A program made the position numbers and the translations under genes. Below the pieces are notes generated by a model. The model did not search any database. It saw only the letters and a list, made by a program, of their open reading frames with translations, and was not told where the DNA came from. From Nocardia sp. CDC159 (GTDB taxonomy: Bacteria > Actinomycetota > Actinomycetes > Mycobacteriales > Mycobacteriaceae): a DNA stretch of 64,000 nucleotides. Shown piece after piece: positions 1 through 10,167 of the stretch. The first letter of the stretch is position 1; every line of letters starts with the position of its first letter. The stretch lies in the NCBI RefSeq assembly GCF_023740735.1, contig NZ_JAMRXH010000008.1:62001-126000 (forward strand). Direction: 5' to 3'.

Positions 1-60
1 CACCGTCATCGCGGCGAATACGGCCAGGACGGCCGTGGCGAGCGCCTTGGAACCCCGCAT
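1..60 (-). CDS. N-terminus of a secreted or membrane protein (partial)
   Basis: Only the first 20 codons are inside the window; the gene runs off the left edge. The ATG at 60 reads MRGSKALATAVLAVFAAMTV: two basic residues followed by an alanine/valine-rich hydrophobic stretch, which is how a signal peptide or first membrane helix begins. A GAGG sequence lies about ten bases upstream of the ATG. The gene points the same way as guaA and starts about 130 bases after its stop. The mature part is not visible, so no family can be named. Confidence 0.55.
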   Translation of the reverse strand, partial: MRGSKALATAVLAVFAAMTV

Positions 61-191
61 CGTCAACTACCTCGCAACAGTCGTCGGTGATCTCGGCGCC
101 AATCTGGCACGCCGGACTGAACCACCGAGACCGCCGACCCCACGTTACTGTTGCGAACTAGTGAAATCTGTTGCGCGCTACGCCCGCCGAC

Positions 192-1760
192 TCACTCCCA
201 CTCGATGGTCCCCGGCGGCTTGCTGGTGACGTCGAGGACCACCCGGTTGATCTCCGCCACCTCGTTGGTGATTCGGGTGGAGATGCGTTCGAGCACCTCG
301 TAGGGCAGCCGGGTCCAATCGGCGGTCATGGCGTCCTCGCTGGAGACCGGGCGCAGCACGATCGGGTGACCGTAGGTCCGGCCGTCGCCCTGCACGCCGA
401 CGCTGCGCACATCGGCCAGCAGCACCACCGGACACTGCCAGATCTGCTTGTCCAGTCCGGCCGCGGTCAGTTCCTCGCGCGCGATGGCATCGGCCTGGCG
501 CAGCGTGTCGAGCCGGTCGCGGGTCACCTCGCCGACGATGCGAATCGCCAGGCCCGGCCCCGGGAATGGCTGGCGCGCAACGATTTCCTCGGGCAGGCCC
601 AGCTCCCGGCCGACCGCGCGGACCTCGTCCTTGAACAGCAACCGCAGCGGCTCGACCAGCTCGAACTCGAGATCCTCGGGCAGGCCGCCGACATTGTGAT
701 GGCTCTTGATGTTCGCGGTGCCCGAGCCCCCGCCGGACTCGACCACATCCGGGTAGAGCGTGCCCTGCACGAGGTACTCCACCGACGAGGTGCCGCCCGC
801 CTCCTGCACGATCCCGGCCACGGCGTCCTCGAACGAGCGGATGAACTCCCGCCCGATGATCTTGCGCTTCTCCTCCGGATCGGTGACGCCCTTCAGCTCG
901 CCGAGGAATTTGTCCACCGCGTCGACGGTCACCAGCTTGGCTCCGGTCGCGGCGACGAAATCGCGCTGGACCTGCTCGCGCTCCCCCGACCGCAGCAGGC
1001 CGTGATCGACGAAGACACAGGTCAACCGGTCGCCGATGGCCCGCTGCACCAGCGCCGCGGCGACCGCGGAGTCGACGCCACCGGACAGGCCGCAGATCGC
1101 GTGTCCGTCGCCGACCTGCGCGCGCACCTGCTCGACCAGCGCATCGGCGATATTCGCGGGCGTCCAGGTCGCCTTGATTCCGGCCATCTCGTGCAGGAAC
1201 CGGCTCAGCACCTGCTGGCCGTGCGGGGAATGCAGCACCTCGGGGTGGTACTGCACCCCGGCCAGGCGGCGCTGGGTGTTCTCGAAGGCCGCGACCGGGG
1301 CGCCCGGGGTGGTGCCGGTGACCGCGAACCCGGCCGGGGCGTCGGTCACCGCATCGCCGTGGCTCATCCACACCGGCTGGATGGTGGGCAGTCCGCCGTG
1401 CAGGACACCGCCGTCGATGTTCAGCTCGGTGCGGCCGTATTCGCGGGTGCCGGTGTGGGCGACCGTACCGCCGAGGGCCTGGGCCATGGCCTGGAAGCCG
1501 TAGCAGATGCCGAAGACCGGGATGTCCAGGTCGAACAGCCGCGGATCCAGCCGCGGCGCGCCCTCGGCGTACACGCTGGCCGGACCGCCGGACAGGATCA
1601 CCGCGAGCGGCTGCCGCTCGGCGATCTCCTCGACGGTCGCGGTGTGCGGAACCACCTCGGAGTACACACTGGATTCGCGCACCCGCCGCGCGATCAACTG
1701 CGCGTACTGCGCCCCGAAGTCGACGACGAGAACTGGTCGCTGGGTTTCTGCCACTGACAT
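192..1760 (-). CDS. guaA: GMP synthase (glutamine-hydrolysing)
   Basis: Converts XMP to GMP with ATP and glutamine, the last step of guanine nucleotide synthesis in the cytoplasm. The 522 residues match the family length. An N-terminal class I glutamine amidotransferase domain carries nucleophile Cys86 (GICYGF) and the His172/Glu174 pair (YHPEV). It is followed by the ATP pyrophosphatase domain with the P-loop SGGVDS at 226-231 and the C-terminal dimerisation domain ending PPGTIEWE. The ATG at 1760 gives the standard N-terminus (VLVVDFGAQYAQLIARR). guaB3 and guaB lie downstream of it in this window on the same strand, separated by a hydrolase gene on the other strand, so the three purine genes are clustered but not one operon. 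Confidence 0.97.
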   Translation of the reverse strand: MSVAETQRPVLVVDFGAQYAQLIARRVRESSVYSEVVPHTATVEEIAERQPLAVILSGGPASVYAEGAPRLDPRLFDLDIPVFGICYGFQAMAQALGGTVAHTGTREYGRTELNIDGGVLHGGLPTIQPVWMSHGDAVTDAPAGFAVTGTTPGAPVAAFENTQRRLAGVQYHPEVLHSPHGQQVLSRFLHEMAGIKATWTPANIADALVEQVRAQVGDGHAICGLSGGVDSAVAAALVQRAIGDRLTCVFVDHGLLRSGEREQVQRDFVAATGAKLVTVDAVDKFLGELKGVTDPEEKRKIIGREFIRSFEDAVAGIVQEAGGTSSVEYLVQGTLYPDVVESGGGSGTANIKSHHNVGGLPEDLEFELVEPLRLLFKDEVRAVGRELGLPEEIVARQPFPGPGLAIRIVGEVTRDRLDTLRQADAIAREELTAAGLDKQIWQCPVVLLADVRSVGVQGDGRTYGHPIVLRPVSSEDAMTADWTRLPYEVLERISTRITNEVAEINRVVLDVTSKPPGTIEWE

Positions 1761-2070
1761 AGTCTAAATAGCCGGTCCGCCTCCCCGAGCTTCAGGCCAT
1801 ACCAGTTGGATGCCGCTCGGGCTGGTCACGGGTCCTGCGTCGGATGCCGGGCAAGCTTTGGGCGTGCCCGATGGGTTACCCAGGTACTCCCGAAATGTGT
1901 CGTCGCCCGACCTGGCCGACGGGCGGGCGAGCGCGAATCTCTCTCTGGCGCAACGGGGGTGGTCGGCGAATCGGCAGCAGCCGGTCGGTTCGATAACGAT
2001 CTTCCAGGCCCATCGATCCGCGCGCGCAACCCGCCCGTGTGCGGGGGCCGAGCCAGCTATTCTCGTGCTC
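1761..2070. other. Intergenic region between guaA and the hydrolase
   Basis: About 310 bases that must hold the divergent promoters of guaA (minus) and the hydrolase (plus). An open frame continues upstream of the hydrolase start, but its translation is compositionally unlike the hydrolase fold and is taken as chance. I see no convincing promoter hexamers, riboswitch-like structure or repeat. Confidence 0.4.
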
Positions 2071-2868
2071 GTGCCATTCGCCCGCGCGATCGATGCCGAG
2101 ATCCATTACGAGGACAGTGGCGGCGACGGCCCGGTAGTGCTGCTCGGGCACGAATTCTTCATGGACCGAACCATGTTCGGCTCCCAGGCCGCCGCGCTGT
2201 CCCCGGAATTTCGCATCGTCGCCTGGGATGCCCGCGGTCACGGGCGCACTCGCGACGAGGGGCTGCCGTTCACCTACTGGACCGCGGCCCGCGACGCGCT
2301 GACCGTGCTGGATCAGCTCGGCGTCGAACGCGCCGTGGTCGGCGGCATCTCCCAGGGCGGGTTCAGCGCCATGCGCACCGCGCTGCTAGCGCCCGACCGG
2401 GTTGCGGCGCTGATCCTCATCGCCACCGAGGCGCATGCGCCCACCGCACAGGAACTGGCGAATTCGCGCCGCTTCCTGGACAAGTGGCATGAGCCCGCCG
2501 CGCGGCAGACGCTGGCCGAACATCTCGCGCAGTGGCTAATCGGTGACGACGAGTGGTACCGCGCGCTGTGGACCAAGCGCTGGCTGGCCCGCGATCCGGT
2601 GGCCCTCGAGGTGGCCGCGGGCTGTCTGCTCGCCCGCGATTCGGTGCTGGACCGGCTGCCCGAGATCACCTGCCCCGCACTGGTGATCCACCCGACCGGG
2701 GCGGGCATCGCGCGGGCGCACGCCCTGGAAACGGCTCGCGGCCTGCCGAATTCACGCTACGTCGAGATCGAGGGCGCGCCCCAGGCGGCCAATATGACCC
2801 ATCCCGACCAGGTCAACGCCGCCATCCGCGAATTCCTCCGCGACCAGGTCTGCACACAGACGAGCTGA
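2071..2868 (+). CDS. alpha/beta hydrolase, possibly lacking its catalytic histidine
   Basis: A 265-residue protein of the alpha/beta hydrolase fold. It resembles 3-oxoadipate enol-lactonase and haloperoxidase-like enzymes: the strand-turn GHEFFMDRTMF after the first strands, WDARGHGRT, and the nucleophile elbow GGISQGGF (G-x-S-x-G). The GTG at 2071 is chosen because the protein homology starts there (PFARAIDAEIHYEDSG), although the frame is open further upstream. Near the C-terminus, where the catalytic histidine is expected (G-A-P/G-H-x-x-N), the codon is CAG: the segment reads GAPQAANMTHP. The enzyme may therefore be inactive, or another histidine (in THP) may serve. The natural substrate is unknown. 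Confidence 0.85.
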   Translation: MPFARAIDAEIHYEDSGGDGPVVLLGHEFFMDRTMFGSQAAALSPEFRIVAWDARGHGRTRDEGLPFTYWTAARDALTVLDQLGVERAVVGGISQGGFSAMRTALLAPDRVAALILIATEAHAPTAQELANSRRFLDKWHEPAARQTLAEHLAQWLIGDDEWYRALWTKRWLARDPVALEVAAGCLLARDSVLDRLPEITCPALVIHPTGAGIARAHALETARGLPNSRYVEIEGAPQAANMTHPDQVNAAIREFLRDQVCTQTS

Positions 2869-2961
2869 GGACCACTCAGAGCGACAACTGATTTCGCGAG
2901 CAGACCAGTCAGAGCGGGCACCCAACTGGTACGGCCGAAAACGCGCAGAGGCGGCCGAGCG

Positions 2962-4095
2962 TCAGGCGCGAACGCTCAGGCCGACCTTCTGGAACTCCTT
3001 GAGCTCGCAGTATCCCGCCTTGGCCATCGAACGGCGCAGGCCACCAACCAGATTCACCGAACCCCACGGATCGCTGGACGGACCATAGAGCAGTTGCTGC
3101 AGCGTGGGGCGCTCGTCCTCGTCGGCGAACTTCAGCAGCGCCCCGCGCGGCACCGACGGGTGCGCGGCCGCCGAGGGCCAGTACCAGCCGCGGCCCGGGG
3201 CCTCCTGGGCCAGCGCGAGCGGCACGCCGACCATGGCGGCGTCGGCTCCGCAGGCGATGGCCTTGGCCAGCTGGCCCGACGAGACGATGTCGCCGTCGGC
3301 GATGACGTGCACGTAGCGGCCGCCGGTCTCGTCGAGATAGTCGCGACGCGCGGCGGCGGCGTCGGCGATGGCGGTGGCCATGGGCACGCCGATGCCGAGC
3401 ACCTCGCCGGTGGTGGTGGCGCCCGGGGTGGAGCCGTAGCCGACGATCACCCCGGCCGCGCCCGTGCGCATCAGGTGCAGGGCGGTGCGGTGATCGCTCA
3501 CCCCGCCCGCGACCACGGGCACGTCCAGCTCGGCGATGAAGGTCTTCAGGTTCAGCGGCTCACCGTCGCTGACGTGCTCGGCCGAGATGATGGTGCCGTG
3601 CACGACCAGCAGGTCGATCCCGGCCTGCACCAGCGACGGAGTGAGTGCGCGGGCGTTCTGCGGGCTGACCCGGACCGCCACGGTGACCCCGGCGGCGCGC
3701 ACCTGCGCGACGGCCGCGGCCAGCAGATCCGGCTGCATGGGCGCGGCGTGCAGCTGCTGCAGCAGCGCGACGCCCGCCTCGGTGCCCTCCTTCTCGGCCA
3801 CCTCGATGAGCTGGTCGATGCGCGCGGCCACATCGGCGTGCCGCGCCCACAGCCCTTCGCCGTTGATGACGCCCAGCCCGCCCAGGCGGCCGAGCTCGAT
3901 GGCCAGCTCCGGCGAGACCAGCGCGTCGGTCGGATGGGTCACCAGCGGGATGTCGAAGCGATAGGCGTCCAGCTGCCAGGACAGCGAGACCTGTTTGGAC
4001 GAGCGGGTCCGCCGCGAGGGGACGATGTCGACATCGTCCAGTTCGTAGGTACGCCGGGCGGTCCGGCCCATGCCGATCTCGACCATGTCGCGCAC
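2962..4095 (-). CDS. guaB3: GuaB3-type IMP dehydrogenase family protein
   Basis: 377 residues, nearly identical in layout to mycobacterial GuaB3 (Rv3410c). It is an IMPDH/GMP-reductase TIM barrel without CBS domains. The start VRDMVEIGMGRTARRTYELDD is typical, as are PSRRTRSS and the phosphate-binding GAAGVIVGYGS loop. The GTG at 4095 is preferred over the ATG at 4086 because AAAGGAG lies eight bases before the GTG and seventeen before the ATG. It follows guaB on the same strand after a roughly 295-bp gap. The precise reaction of GuaB3 proteins in actinobacteria is not settled by sequence; a purine interconversion role is inferred from family and neighbourhood. Confidence 0.92.
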   Translation of the reverse strand: MRDMVEIGMGRTARRTYELDDVDIVPSRRTRSSKQVSLSWQLDAYRFDIPLVTHPTDALVSPELAIELGRLGGLGVINGEGLWARHADVAARIDQLIEVAEKEGTEAGVALLQQLHAAPMQPDLLAAAVAQVRAAGVTVAVRVSPQNARALTPSLVQAGIDLLVVHGTIISAEHVSDGEPLNLKTFIAELDVPVVAGGVSDHRTALHLMRTGAAGVIVGYGSTPGATTTGEVLGIGVPMATAIADAAAARRDYLDETGGRYVHVIADGDIVSSGQLAKAIACGADAAMVGVPLALAQEAPGRGWYWPSAAAHPSVPRGALLKFADEDERPTLQQLLYGPSSDPWGSVNLVGGLRRSMAKAGYCELKEFQKVGLSVRA

Positions 4096-4277
4096 TGGTA
4101 GTTCTCCTTTGTGTGTGCTGCCAGGCCTGCTCGTCAGGGGTCGTTCGACCTGGCGTACCCGCCGAGGCGGGCTCTTACTGCTCAGCGTCCCATCCCGCCC
4201 CGATATGGGCACACGCCGACACCCGGTGTCCGCCTCGAAAGGGAAGACCGAGCGCTTCCCCGCAGGTCACCCCGCAC

Positions 4278-4367
4278 GGTTTGCGGCCGCCCCGTCGTTC
4301 CGCGCCCGCGATGCAACGAAGGAGCGAGCGGCGGGTGCTGAACGACGGGGTCACGAGGCCGCAAACC
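4278..4367. repeat. Large stem-loop between guaB and guaB3
   Basis: Two consecutive 11-bp perfect arms pair across a 39-base loop. GGTTTGCGGCC (4278-4288) pairs with GGCCGCAAACC (4357-4367), and CCCCGTCGTTC (4290-4300) pairs with GAACGACGGGG (4340-4350). A one-base versus six-base internal bulge separates the two arms. The element fills most of the gap between the guaB stop and the guaB3 start and has no T-run, so it is not a classic terminator. It could stabilise or attenuate the guaB-guaB3 transcript, or be a mobile hairpin repeat. Confidence 0.7.
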
Positions 4368-4390
4368 CGCGGAGCGAAGCGGAGCAAAAA

Positions 4391-5926
<1,536 letters not shown>

Positions 5927-6260
5927 CGGATCGACCCCTCCTGGACCTCGAAAGCAACGATCCGGGATCGGCCCGGATCGCGAACAACTGACGGATTGGC
6001 GGAGCCGAAGATCGATACCCGGCACCTTGTTATAGACATGGTATCGGCCCGGGTCGACACCGAGTGCGCCGCCTCCGTCCCGACGCGCCCCGGCCGGATC
6101 CGGCTGTAGCCCATCTCACATGGCGACACACCGGTTGCCAGGTGTTGTCGACACGCCGAATGCCCGATGTGCCGCAGTACCGGGCCGAATTGCTGCGACA
6201 GGCGCGTCAAAATGCCGACAGCGCTGGCGCGGAGGGGGTGGTTCTGCGTACCGTGGGATT
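5927..6260. other. Divergent promoter region of guaB and the DUF5319 gene
   Basis: About 334 bases between two divergent genes. On the minus strand a TATAAC-like -10 candidate lies near 6030-6040 in front of guaB. Frames stay open on both strands but carry none of the flanking protein families' conserved residues. No repeat or structured RNA was recognised. Confidence 0.35.
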
Positions 6261-6674
6261 GTGCGTGACCATCTACCACCTGGCCTGCCGCCGGATCCGT
6301 TCGCCGGAGATCCCTCCGACCCGTCGGCCGCGCTCGATGCCATCGAGCCGGGGGAACCGCTGGATCCTCATGAGCGCCTAGCGGTCGAGGAGGATCTCGC
6401 CGATCTCGCGGTCTACGAGGCGCTGCTGGCGCACCGCGGCATTCGCGGACTCGTGGTCAGCTGCGAGGATTGTCGGCAGGACCATTACCACGATTGGGAC
6501 ATGTTGCGCGCCAACCTGCTTCAGCTGTTGGTCGACGGCACCGTGCGCCCGCACGAACCCGCCTATGATCCGCAGCCCGAGGCCTACGTGACGTGGGACT
6601 ACTGCCGCGGCTACGCCGATGCGTCGATGAACGAGGCGCTGCACGGCGACGGGTTCGACGGTTTCGACGCCTGA
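6261..6674 (+). CDS. DUF5319 family protein (Rv3412-like)
   Basis: A 137-residue cytoplasmic protein whose sequence closely follows mycobacterial Rv3412: VRDHLPPGLPPDPFAGDP at the start, then AVYEALLAHRGIRGLVV, QDHYHDWDMLRANLLQLL and VTWDYCRGYADA. The GTG at 6261 is used because the conserved N-terminus starts exactly there; the frame is open upstream but not conserved. A Cys-x-x-Cys pair (CEDC) sits just before the QDHYHDW segment, and a later cysteine lies in DYCRGY, so a metal site is possible but not shown. It lies between guaB and the sigD-rsdA operon in both genera. Its function is unknown. Confidence 0.88.
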   Translation: MRDHLPPGLPPDPFAGDPSDPSAALDAIEPGEPLDPHERLAVEEDLADLAVYEALLAHRGIRGLVVSCEDCRQDHYHDWDMLRANLLQLLVDGTVRPHEPAYDPQPEAYVTWDYCRGYADASMNEALHGDGFDGFDA

Positions 6675-6768
6675 CGGCGGATATCTTCCTCCGGTGGCCG
6701 GATGCCACCGAGCGGGTGCGTCTGCGCCCGGTGCCGCGTGAGCGCGCGAGCCGAATAGGCCCCGATAC

Positions 6769-6798
6769 GAAAAGACCGACCGCCAGCGGCGATCGGTC
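6769..6798 (-). terminator. Rho-independent terminator of sigD-rsdA
   Basis: The hairpin GACCGA/CGCC - AGC - GGCG/TCGGTC (6774-6798, one C-A mismatch) is followed on the minus strand by TTTTCG. It lies 44 bases past the rsdA stop and also separates rsdA from the convergent DUF5319 gene. A second small hairpin (GCCCGCC/GGCGGGC, 6808-6830) lies between this and the stop codon. Confidence 0.7.
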
Positions 6799-6841
6799 GA
6801 TGTGAATGCCCGCCCAACGTACAGGCGGGCGCGTTCTCCAA

Positions 6842-7933
6842 TTAGTTGACACCCCCGGGCAGAATGCCACCCGGCAGGATGATCGAGGTGGGCACCACAG
6901 GTCCCGGCGGTTGCACGGTCGCCTGGATCGGCGGAGTCACCGGCCCGGTAGGTACCGCTCCACCGGTCCCCGGAGAGGCGATGGAGGTCGGTACCGTCGG
7001 GTCGTTGGTCGGCGGCTGTCCGGTCGGGGGAATCGTGGTCGGCGGGACGGCCGTGGTCGGCGGCTGCACGGGTGTGGTCGGCACATTGCCGGTCGGTTCG
7101 GTGCCGTTGGTGGGATCGTCCGGTGACGTACCCATGATGCGAGGATCGGGAATCGGCTTGGTGTCGGTCTTACCTGCCGGTTGTTCCTTCGTCGGCGTGA
7201 CCTTGCTCGGCGGCGTGAGCGGATCGCTGGTGCCCTTGGGGATCGTTTGCTCCAACTGCTTCTGCAGTTCCGGCGGCAGCTGGGCGAACAGTTCGCGCAG
7301 CTTCTTCTCCAGATCGCTCTTGCGCGCCGGATCGCTGACCTGGGTCGCATTGTCCTGGGCGCTGACCAGCGCCTCCTTCGCCTTCTGCGGGTCCTTCTGC
7401 CGCAGCGCGGTCTGGGCCTCGTCCAAGGCACTGTCCGCACGCTGGACGATGGTGGTCTGCGCCTGCTGGCTGAACACCACCTCCTTGAACGGCCATAAAG
7501 GATCGCCGGGCTGCGCACCGTAGGAAAACGCCGTGACACCACCGAAGATCACGGCCACCGCGGCCGCCGCACCCAGAATCGGGCGGGCCAGCCGCAAATG
7601 CCGTCGCCGGCTCGGGTTGTTCCGCGCCTGCCGGTACCCGGCCTCCTGATTGACCGCCGCGACAATGGTGTCCAGATCCGGTCCGGCCGGCATCGGGGCC
7701 TCGACGATCTCGGCCCGCCAGTTCGCGAGCAGGCTCGCGAGCTGATATTCCTCGGCACTGTCGGTCGCTACGGGTCCGTCGCCGGCAATGGCTTCGATGA
7801 GCGCATCGTCGCGGCGGACCGCGGCGATATCGACCGGTCCGGTGTCACCGGATGCCTCGGCATAGGGATCGCTGTCCTGCGATCCAAGCCGCGCCTTCCA
7901 GTCGCCCCGACCGCGCTCGCCATCCCTAGCCAT
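6842..7933 (-). CDS. rsdA: Anti-sigma-D factor RsdA
   Basis: Membrane-bound inhibitor of SigD, like Rv3413c of M. tuberculosis. 363 residues: a cytoplasmic N-terminal region with the RsdA-type sigma-binding segment (VDIAAVRRDDALIEAI, 35-50), one membrane helix at about 116-138, an extracytoplasmic charged helical segment (SALDEAQTALRQKDPQKAKE) and a long proline/threonine-rich tail. The ATG at 7933 overlaps the end of sigD by eight bases and has GGTGA upstream, so translation is probably coupled. In M. tuberculosis RsdA is removed by a Clp-dependent route that frees SigD; the same is assumed here. The Pro/Thr tail makes it longer than the mycobacterial protein. Confidence 0.9.
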   Translation of the reverse strand: MARDGERGRGDWKARLGSQDSDPYAEASGDTGPVDIAAVRRDDALIEAIAGDGPVATDSAEEYQLASLLANWRAEIVEAPMPAGPDLDTIVAAVNQEAGYRQARNNPSRRRHLRLARPILGAAAAVAVIFGGVTAFSYGAQPGDPLWPFKEVVFSQQAQTTIVQRADSALDEAQTALRQKDPQKAKEALVSAQDNATQVSDPARKSDLEKKLRELFAQLPPELQKQLEQTIPKGTSDPLTPPSKVTPTKEQPAGKTDTKPIPDPRIMGTSPDDPTNGTEPTGNVPTTPVQPPTTAVPPTTIPPTGQPPTNDPTVPTSIASPGTGGAVPTGPVTPPIQATVQPPGPVVPTSIILPGGILPGGVN

Positions 7934-8504
7934 ACATTTCACCTGCCCTCGCCACTTGTGACTTGAGTTTCGCGAGCGCCCGATGCTGGGCCACTCGTAT
8001 AGCACCGGCCGTACTGCCCACGGCAAGTGCTGTTTCTTCTGCTGACAGACCCATGACCAAACGCAGGATCAGAATCTCTCGATGTTTCTCCGGAAGCGTG
8101 GCCAGCAGGGAGTTCATCTGCCGGCTGGTTTCGGATTCGAGAGCGCGCTGCTCCGGCCCTTGGTCGGTGGATATGACATCTGGTACTTCGGCCATCGCGT
8201 CCGCCTTGTTACGGGCGGCATTGCGGTGAGCGTCGGCGACCTTGTGCGAAGCGATTCCGTACACGAATGCCATGAACGGCCGCCCCTGGTCCTGATAACG
8301 AGGCAGGGCGGTCATCACAGCCAAACAGACCTCCTGCGCAACGTCGTCCGCGGAGAGCTGCCCACGCTCCGCGGATCCGATCCGCGCGCGGCAGTAGCGC
8401 ACCACCAGCGGGCGGATGATCTCCAGTACCTGGGCTAAAGCCGAACGATCGCCTTGCGCTGCGGCAGCGACGGCGGCGTCCAACTCCTCGCCCGTGTGCG
8501 TCAT
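7926..8504 (-). CDS. sigD: RNA polymerase sigma factor SigD
   Basis: ECF-type sigma-70 factor of 192 residues, orthologous in context and sequence to M. tuberculosis SigD (Rv3414c). Region 2 contains IIRPLVVRYCRARIG, then DDVAQEVCLAVMTALP and PFMAFVYGIASHKVADAHR. Region 4 contains LPEKHREILILRLVMGLSAEE and the helix-turn-helix TAGAIRVAQHRALAKL. The ATG at 8504 starts the conserved part (MTHTGEELDAAV); an in-frame GTG at 8537 would add eleven residues. It forms an overlapping operon with rsdA, its regulator. In mycobacteria SigD drives stationary-phase and lipid-metabolism genes. Confidence 0.92.
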   Translation of the reverse strand: MTHTGEELDAAVAAAAQGDRSALAQVLEIIRPLVVRYCRARIGSAERGQLSADDVAQEVCLAVMTALPRYQDQGRPFMAFVYGIASHKVADAHRNAARNKADAMAEVPDVISTDQGPEQRALESETSRQMNSLLATLPEKHREILILRLVMGLSAEETALAVGSTAGAIRVAQHRALAKLKSQVARAGEMYG

Positions 8505-8623
8505 CGTCAGAGATATTCCTGGCGTTACAAGTGGCACGGTCGGTGTTGACCGGTGCTTCCGCCGGACGGCGGAACGGGTCCAACAATAGCGGCTTCAATC
8601 CTGAAGTTCGGCAACACCTGGGA

Positions 8624-9526
8624 TCAGGCCTCGCCCAGAACCGTGTTCTCCGAACGCAATAGCCCACCTCGACCGGCCAAAGCCGCTACGAGCTGGGCGG
8701 CTTCGGCCGCGGCCACTCCCGCGACGGGGCCCGCCGCCACTCCGGAGCGGAGCATCGCGCACGCCCAGCGCAGCGGCAGCAGATCGTGTTCGCGGGTCTC
8801 CTCGGCCACCTCCGCGGCGAGGGTGAGCGAACGGCCCGGCGCACCGGCGGCGGCCGCTGCCGCCGCGAGCAGTAGACGGGACTTGACCCGGTGGCGCACC
8901 GAGGGCGCCGCATCGGCCAGTTCGACGGCCGCCTCGGCGTGGGCCAGCGCGGGGGCGTCGACCAGCGCGGGCGCGGCCAGCGCGGTCTCGGCGGCCACCC
9001 AGTGCCAGCGCAGCCGGGAACGCCAGCGTTGCGGCGATTCCCCTAAAAAGTCTCGGCAACGTTCCAGCAGCCGAACCGAAAGGGTCGGGCGGGCGGTGCC
9101 GAGTGCGTCGGCGGCGAGACCGGTCAACGCGTCGCAAACCGCCTCGGCGCCGTTCGAATCGACCCGGTCACCGGAGCGGCTCAGCTCCGGGAGCACCAGC
9201 GCCAGGGCGCGCCCGTCCAGCGCCGAGGCGCTTGCGTGCCAACCGAGTTGACGCAGCAACGAGGCCTCGGTACTGATCGCGAGCGAGACCAGCACGGGCT
9301 CGCGCGCGCTCCGGCGGACCCGCCCCAGCTGCGCCCGCGCCGCGGCGTAGCGGCCCTGACCGCCCAGTACGACCGCCCGCAGCCAGGCGTCGACGGCGCT
9401 GCCGACCGGCGGCGCCTCGGCGGCGGTGAGACCGGGGCGGGCCCCGAAGGCGGCATCGGCCCACACCGCGTGTCCTCGATCCGGCAGCCCGGCCGAGGAG
9501 ATGGAGAACTCGTTCACGGCCCGCAC
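8624..9526 (-). CDS. Conserved hypothetical protein (Rv3415c-like)
   Basis: A 300-residue cytoplasmic protein rich in alanine, arginine and leucine. It has a helical hairpin pattern suggestive of tetratricopeptide-like repeats (VDAWLRAVVLGGQGRYAAARAQL, then STEASLLRQLGWHASASALD). No membrane segment or catalytic motif is visible. In M. tuberculosis the gene between sigD and whiB3 is Rv3415c, of similar size and orientation, and this is taken as its counterpart by position and composition. The start is a GTG at 9526; another GTG at 9517 is equally possible. It lies 119 bases upstream of sigD on the same strand. Role unknown. Confidence 0.8.
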   Translation of the reverse strand: MRAVNEFSISSAGLPDRGHAVWADAAFGARPGLTAAEAPPVGSAVDAWLRAVVLGGQGRYAAARAQLGRVRRSAREPVLVSLAISTEASLLRQLGWHASASALDGRALALVLPELSRSGDRVDSNGAEAVCDALTGLAADALGTARPTLSVRLLERCRDFLGESPQRWRSRLRWHWVAAETALAAPALVDAPALAHAEAAVELADAAPSVRHRVKSRLLLAAAAAAAGAPGRSLTLAAEVAEETREHDLLPLRWACAMLRSGVAAGPVAGVAAAEAAQLVAALAGRGGLLRSENTVLGEA

Positions 9527-10167
9527 TCTAACCAGCGCGCGGACGTGCGCATACGAACATCCGGCAACCGATCAGCGCCACCGAAGCCACCCCGGTGTTT
9601 CCACCACGTAAAACTATCGTGGGCTATCCCTCAGCACGTGTCTTAAGAATTCGTATGCTTTTCGGATAATTAACCTGCGCGCCTTGGTGCGGCCACCTCG
9701 AGCCCGGCGCGATTCCGCGCGACAGTGGCTCAGCCCACCTACCACATGGAACGGTCACATACCGACGATCAGCACTTCTGTCTGGAAAAATATGGCCCGA
9801 GCTGGCCTTTTATGATCTGTCAGCGGACGAGCCGGGACCAGACCCCTGTTGGCCAACCGATCAGTATCACCAGTGCGAGCGCGAAAGTAAATAGCATGAA
9901 GGTTAAATCTGGGGGCCGCCGACATTTCGATCGCCGACGGAGAAACTATTGACTCGATTTCGTCGTGCGTCCTAACGTACGTCATCGCCGTCGTTGGCGC
10001 CGCTCGAAAATGAGGGCGACCACGAACTGCGATCGCCGGACTTCCGACGATAACGGTCCGAGCCCGATCTCGGCGGATCCCATCCGGCCGCGCCGTGGTT
10101 CGGACAGACCGTTGCTAACAAAGCATCGCTCGACAACGCCGACGAGCTCGCACCACAAGGAGTTCAC
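9527..10167. other. 640-bp AT-enriched region upstream of whiB3
   Basis: The region is clearly richer in A and T than its surroundings, especially 9600-9680 and 9770-9960. It holds no gene I can support: short open frames (for example 9725-9952) lack a ribosome-binding site and a recognisable protein. It is long enough for several transcription-factor sites upstream of whiB3, whose mycobacterial homologue also has complex regulation. A promoter candidate is listed separately. Confidence 0.5.
9949..9978 (+). promoter_or_regulatory. Candidate housekeeping-type promoter for whiB3
   Basis: TTGACT (9949-9954) and TAACGT (9973-9978) are separated by 18 bases, within the range for SigA-type promoters. 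Transcription from here would give a leader of roughly 180 bases before the whiB3 ATG at 10168. Prediction from sequence only. Confidence 0.4.

Noticed and set aside
171..1757. Long plus-strand open frame opposite guaA
   Set aside because: Low-complexity Asp/Arg/Gly/His translation typical of antisense to a GC-rich gene; guaA on the other strand has all catalytic motifs.
9725..9952. 75-codon small protein upstream of whiB3
   Set aside because: No ribosome-binding site, no recognisable domain, and it lies in AT-rich regulatory DNA where short frames arise by chance.
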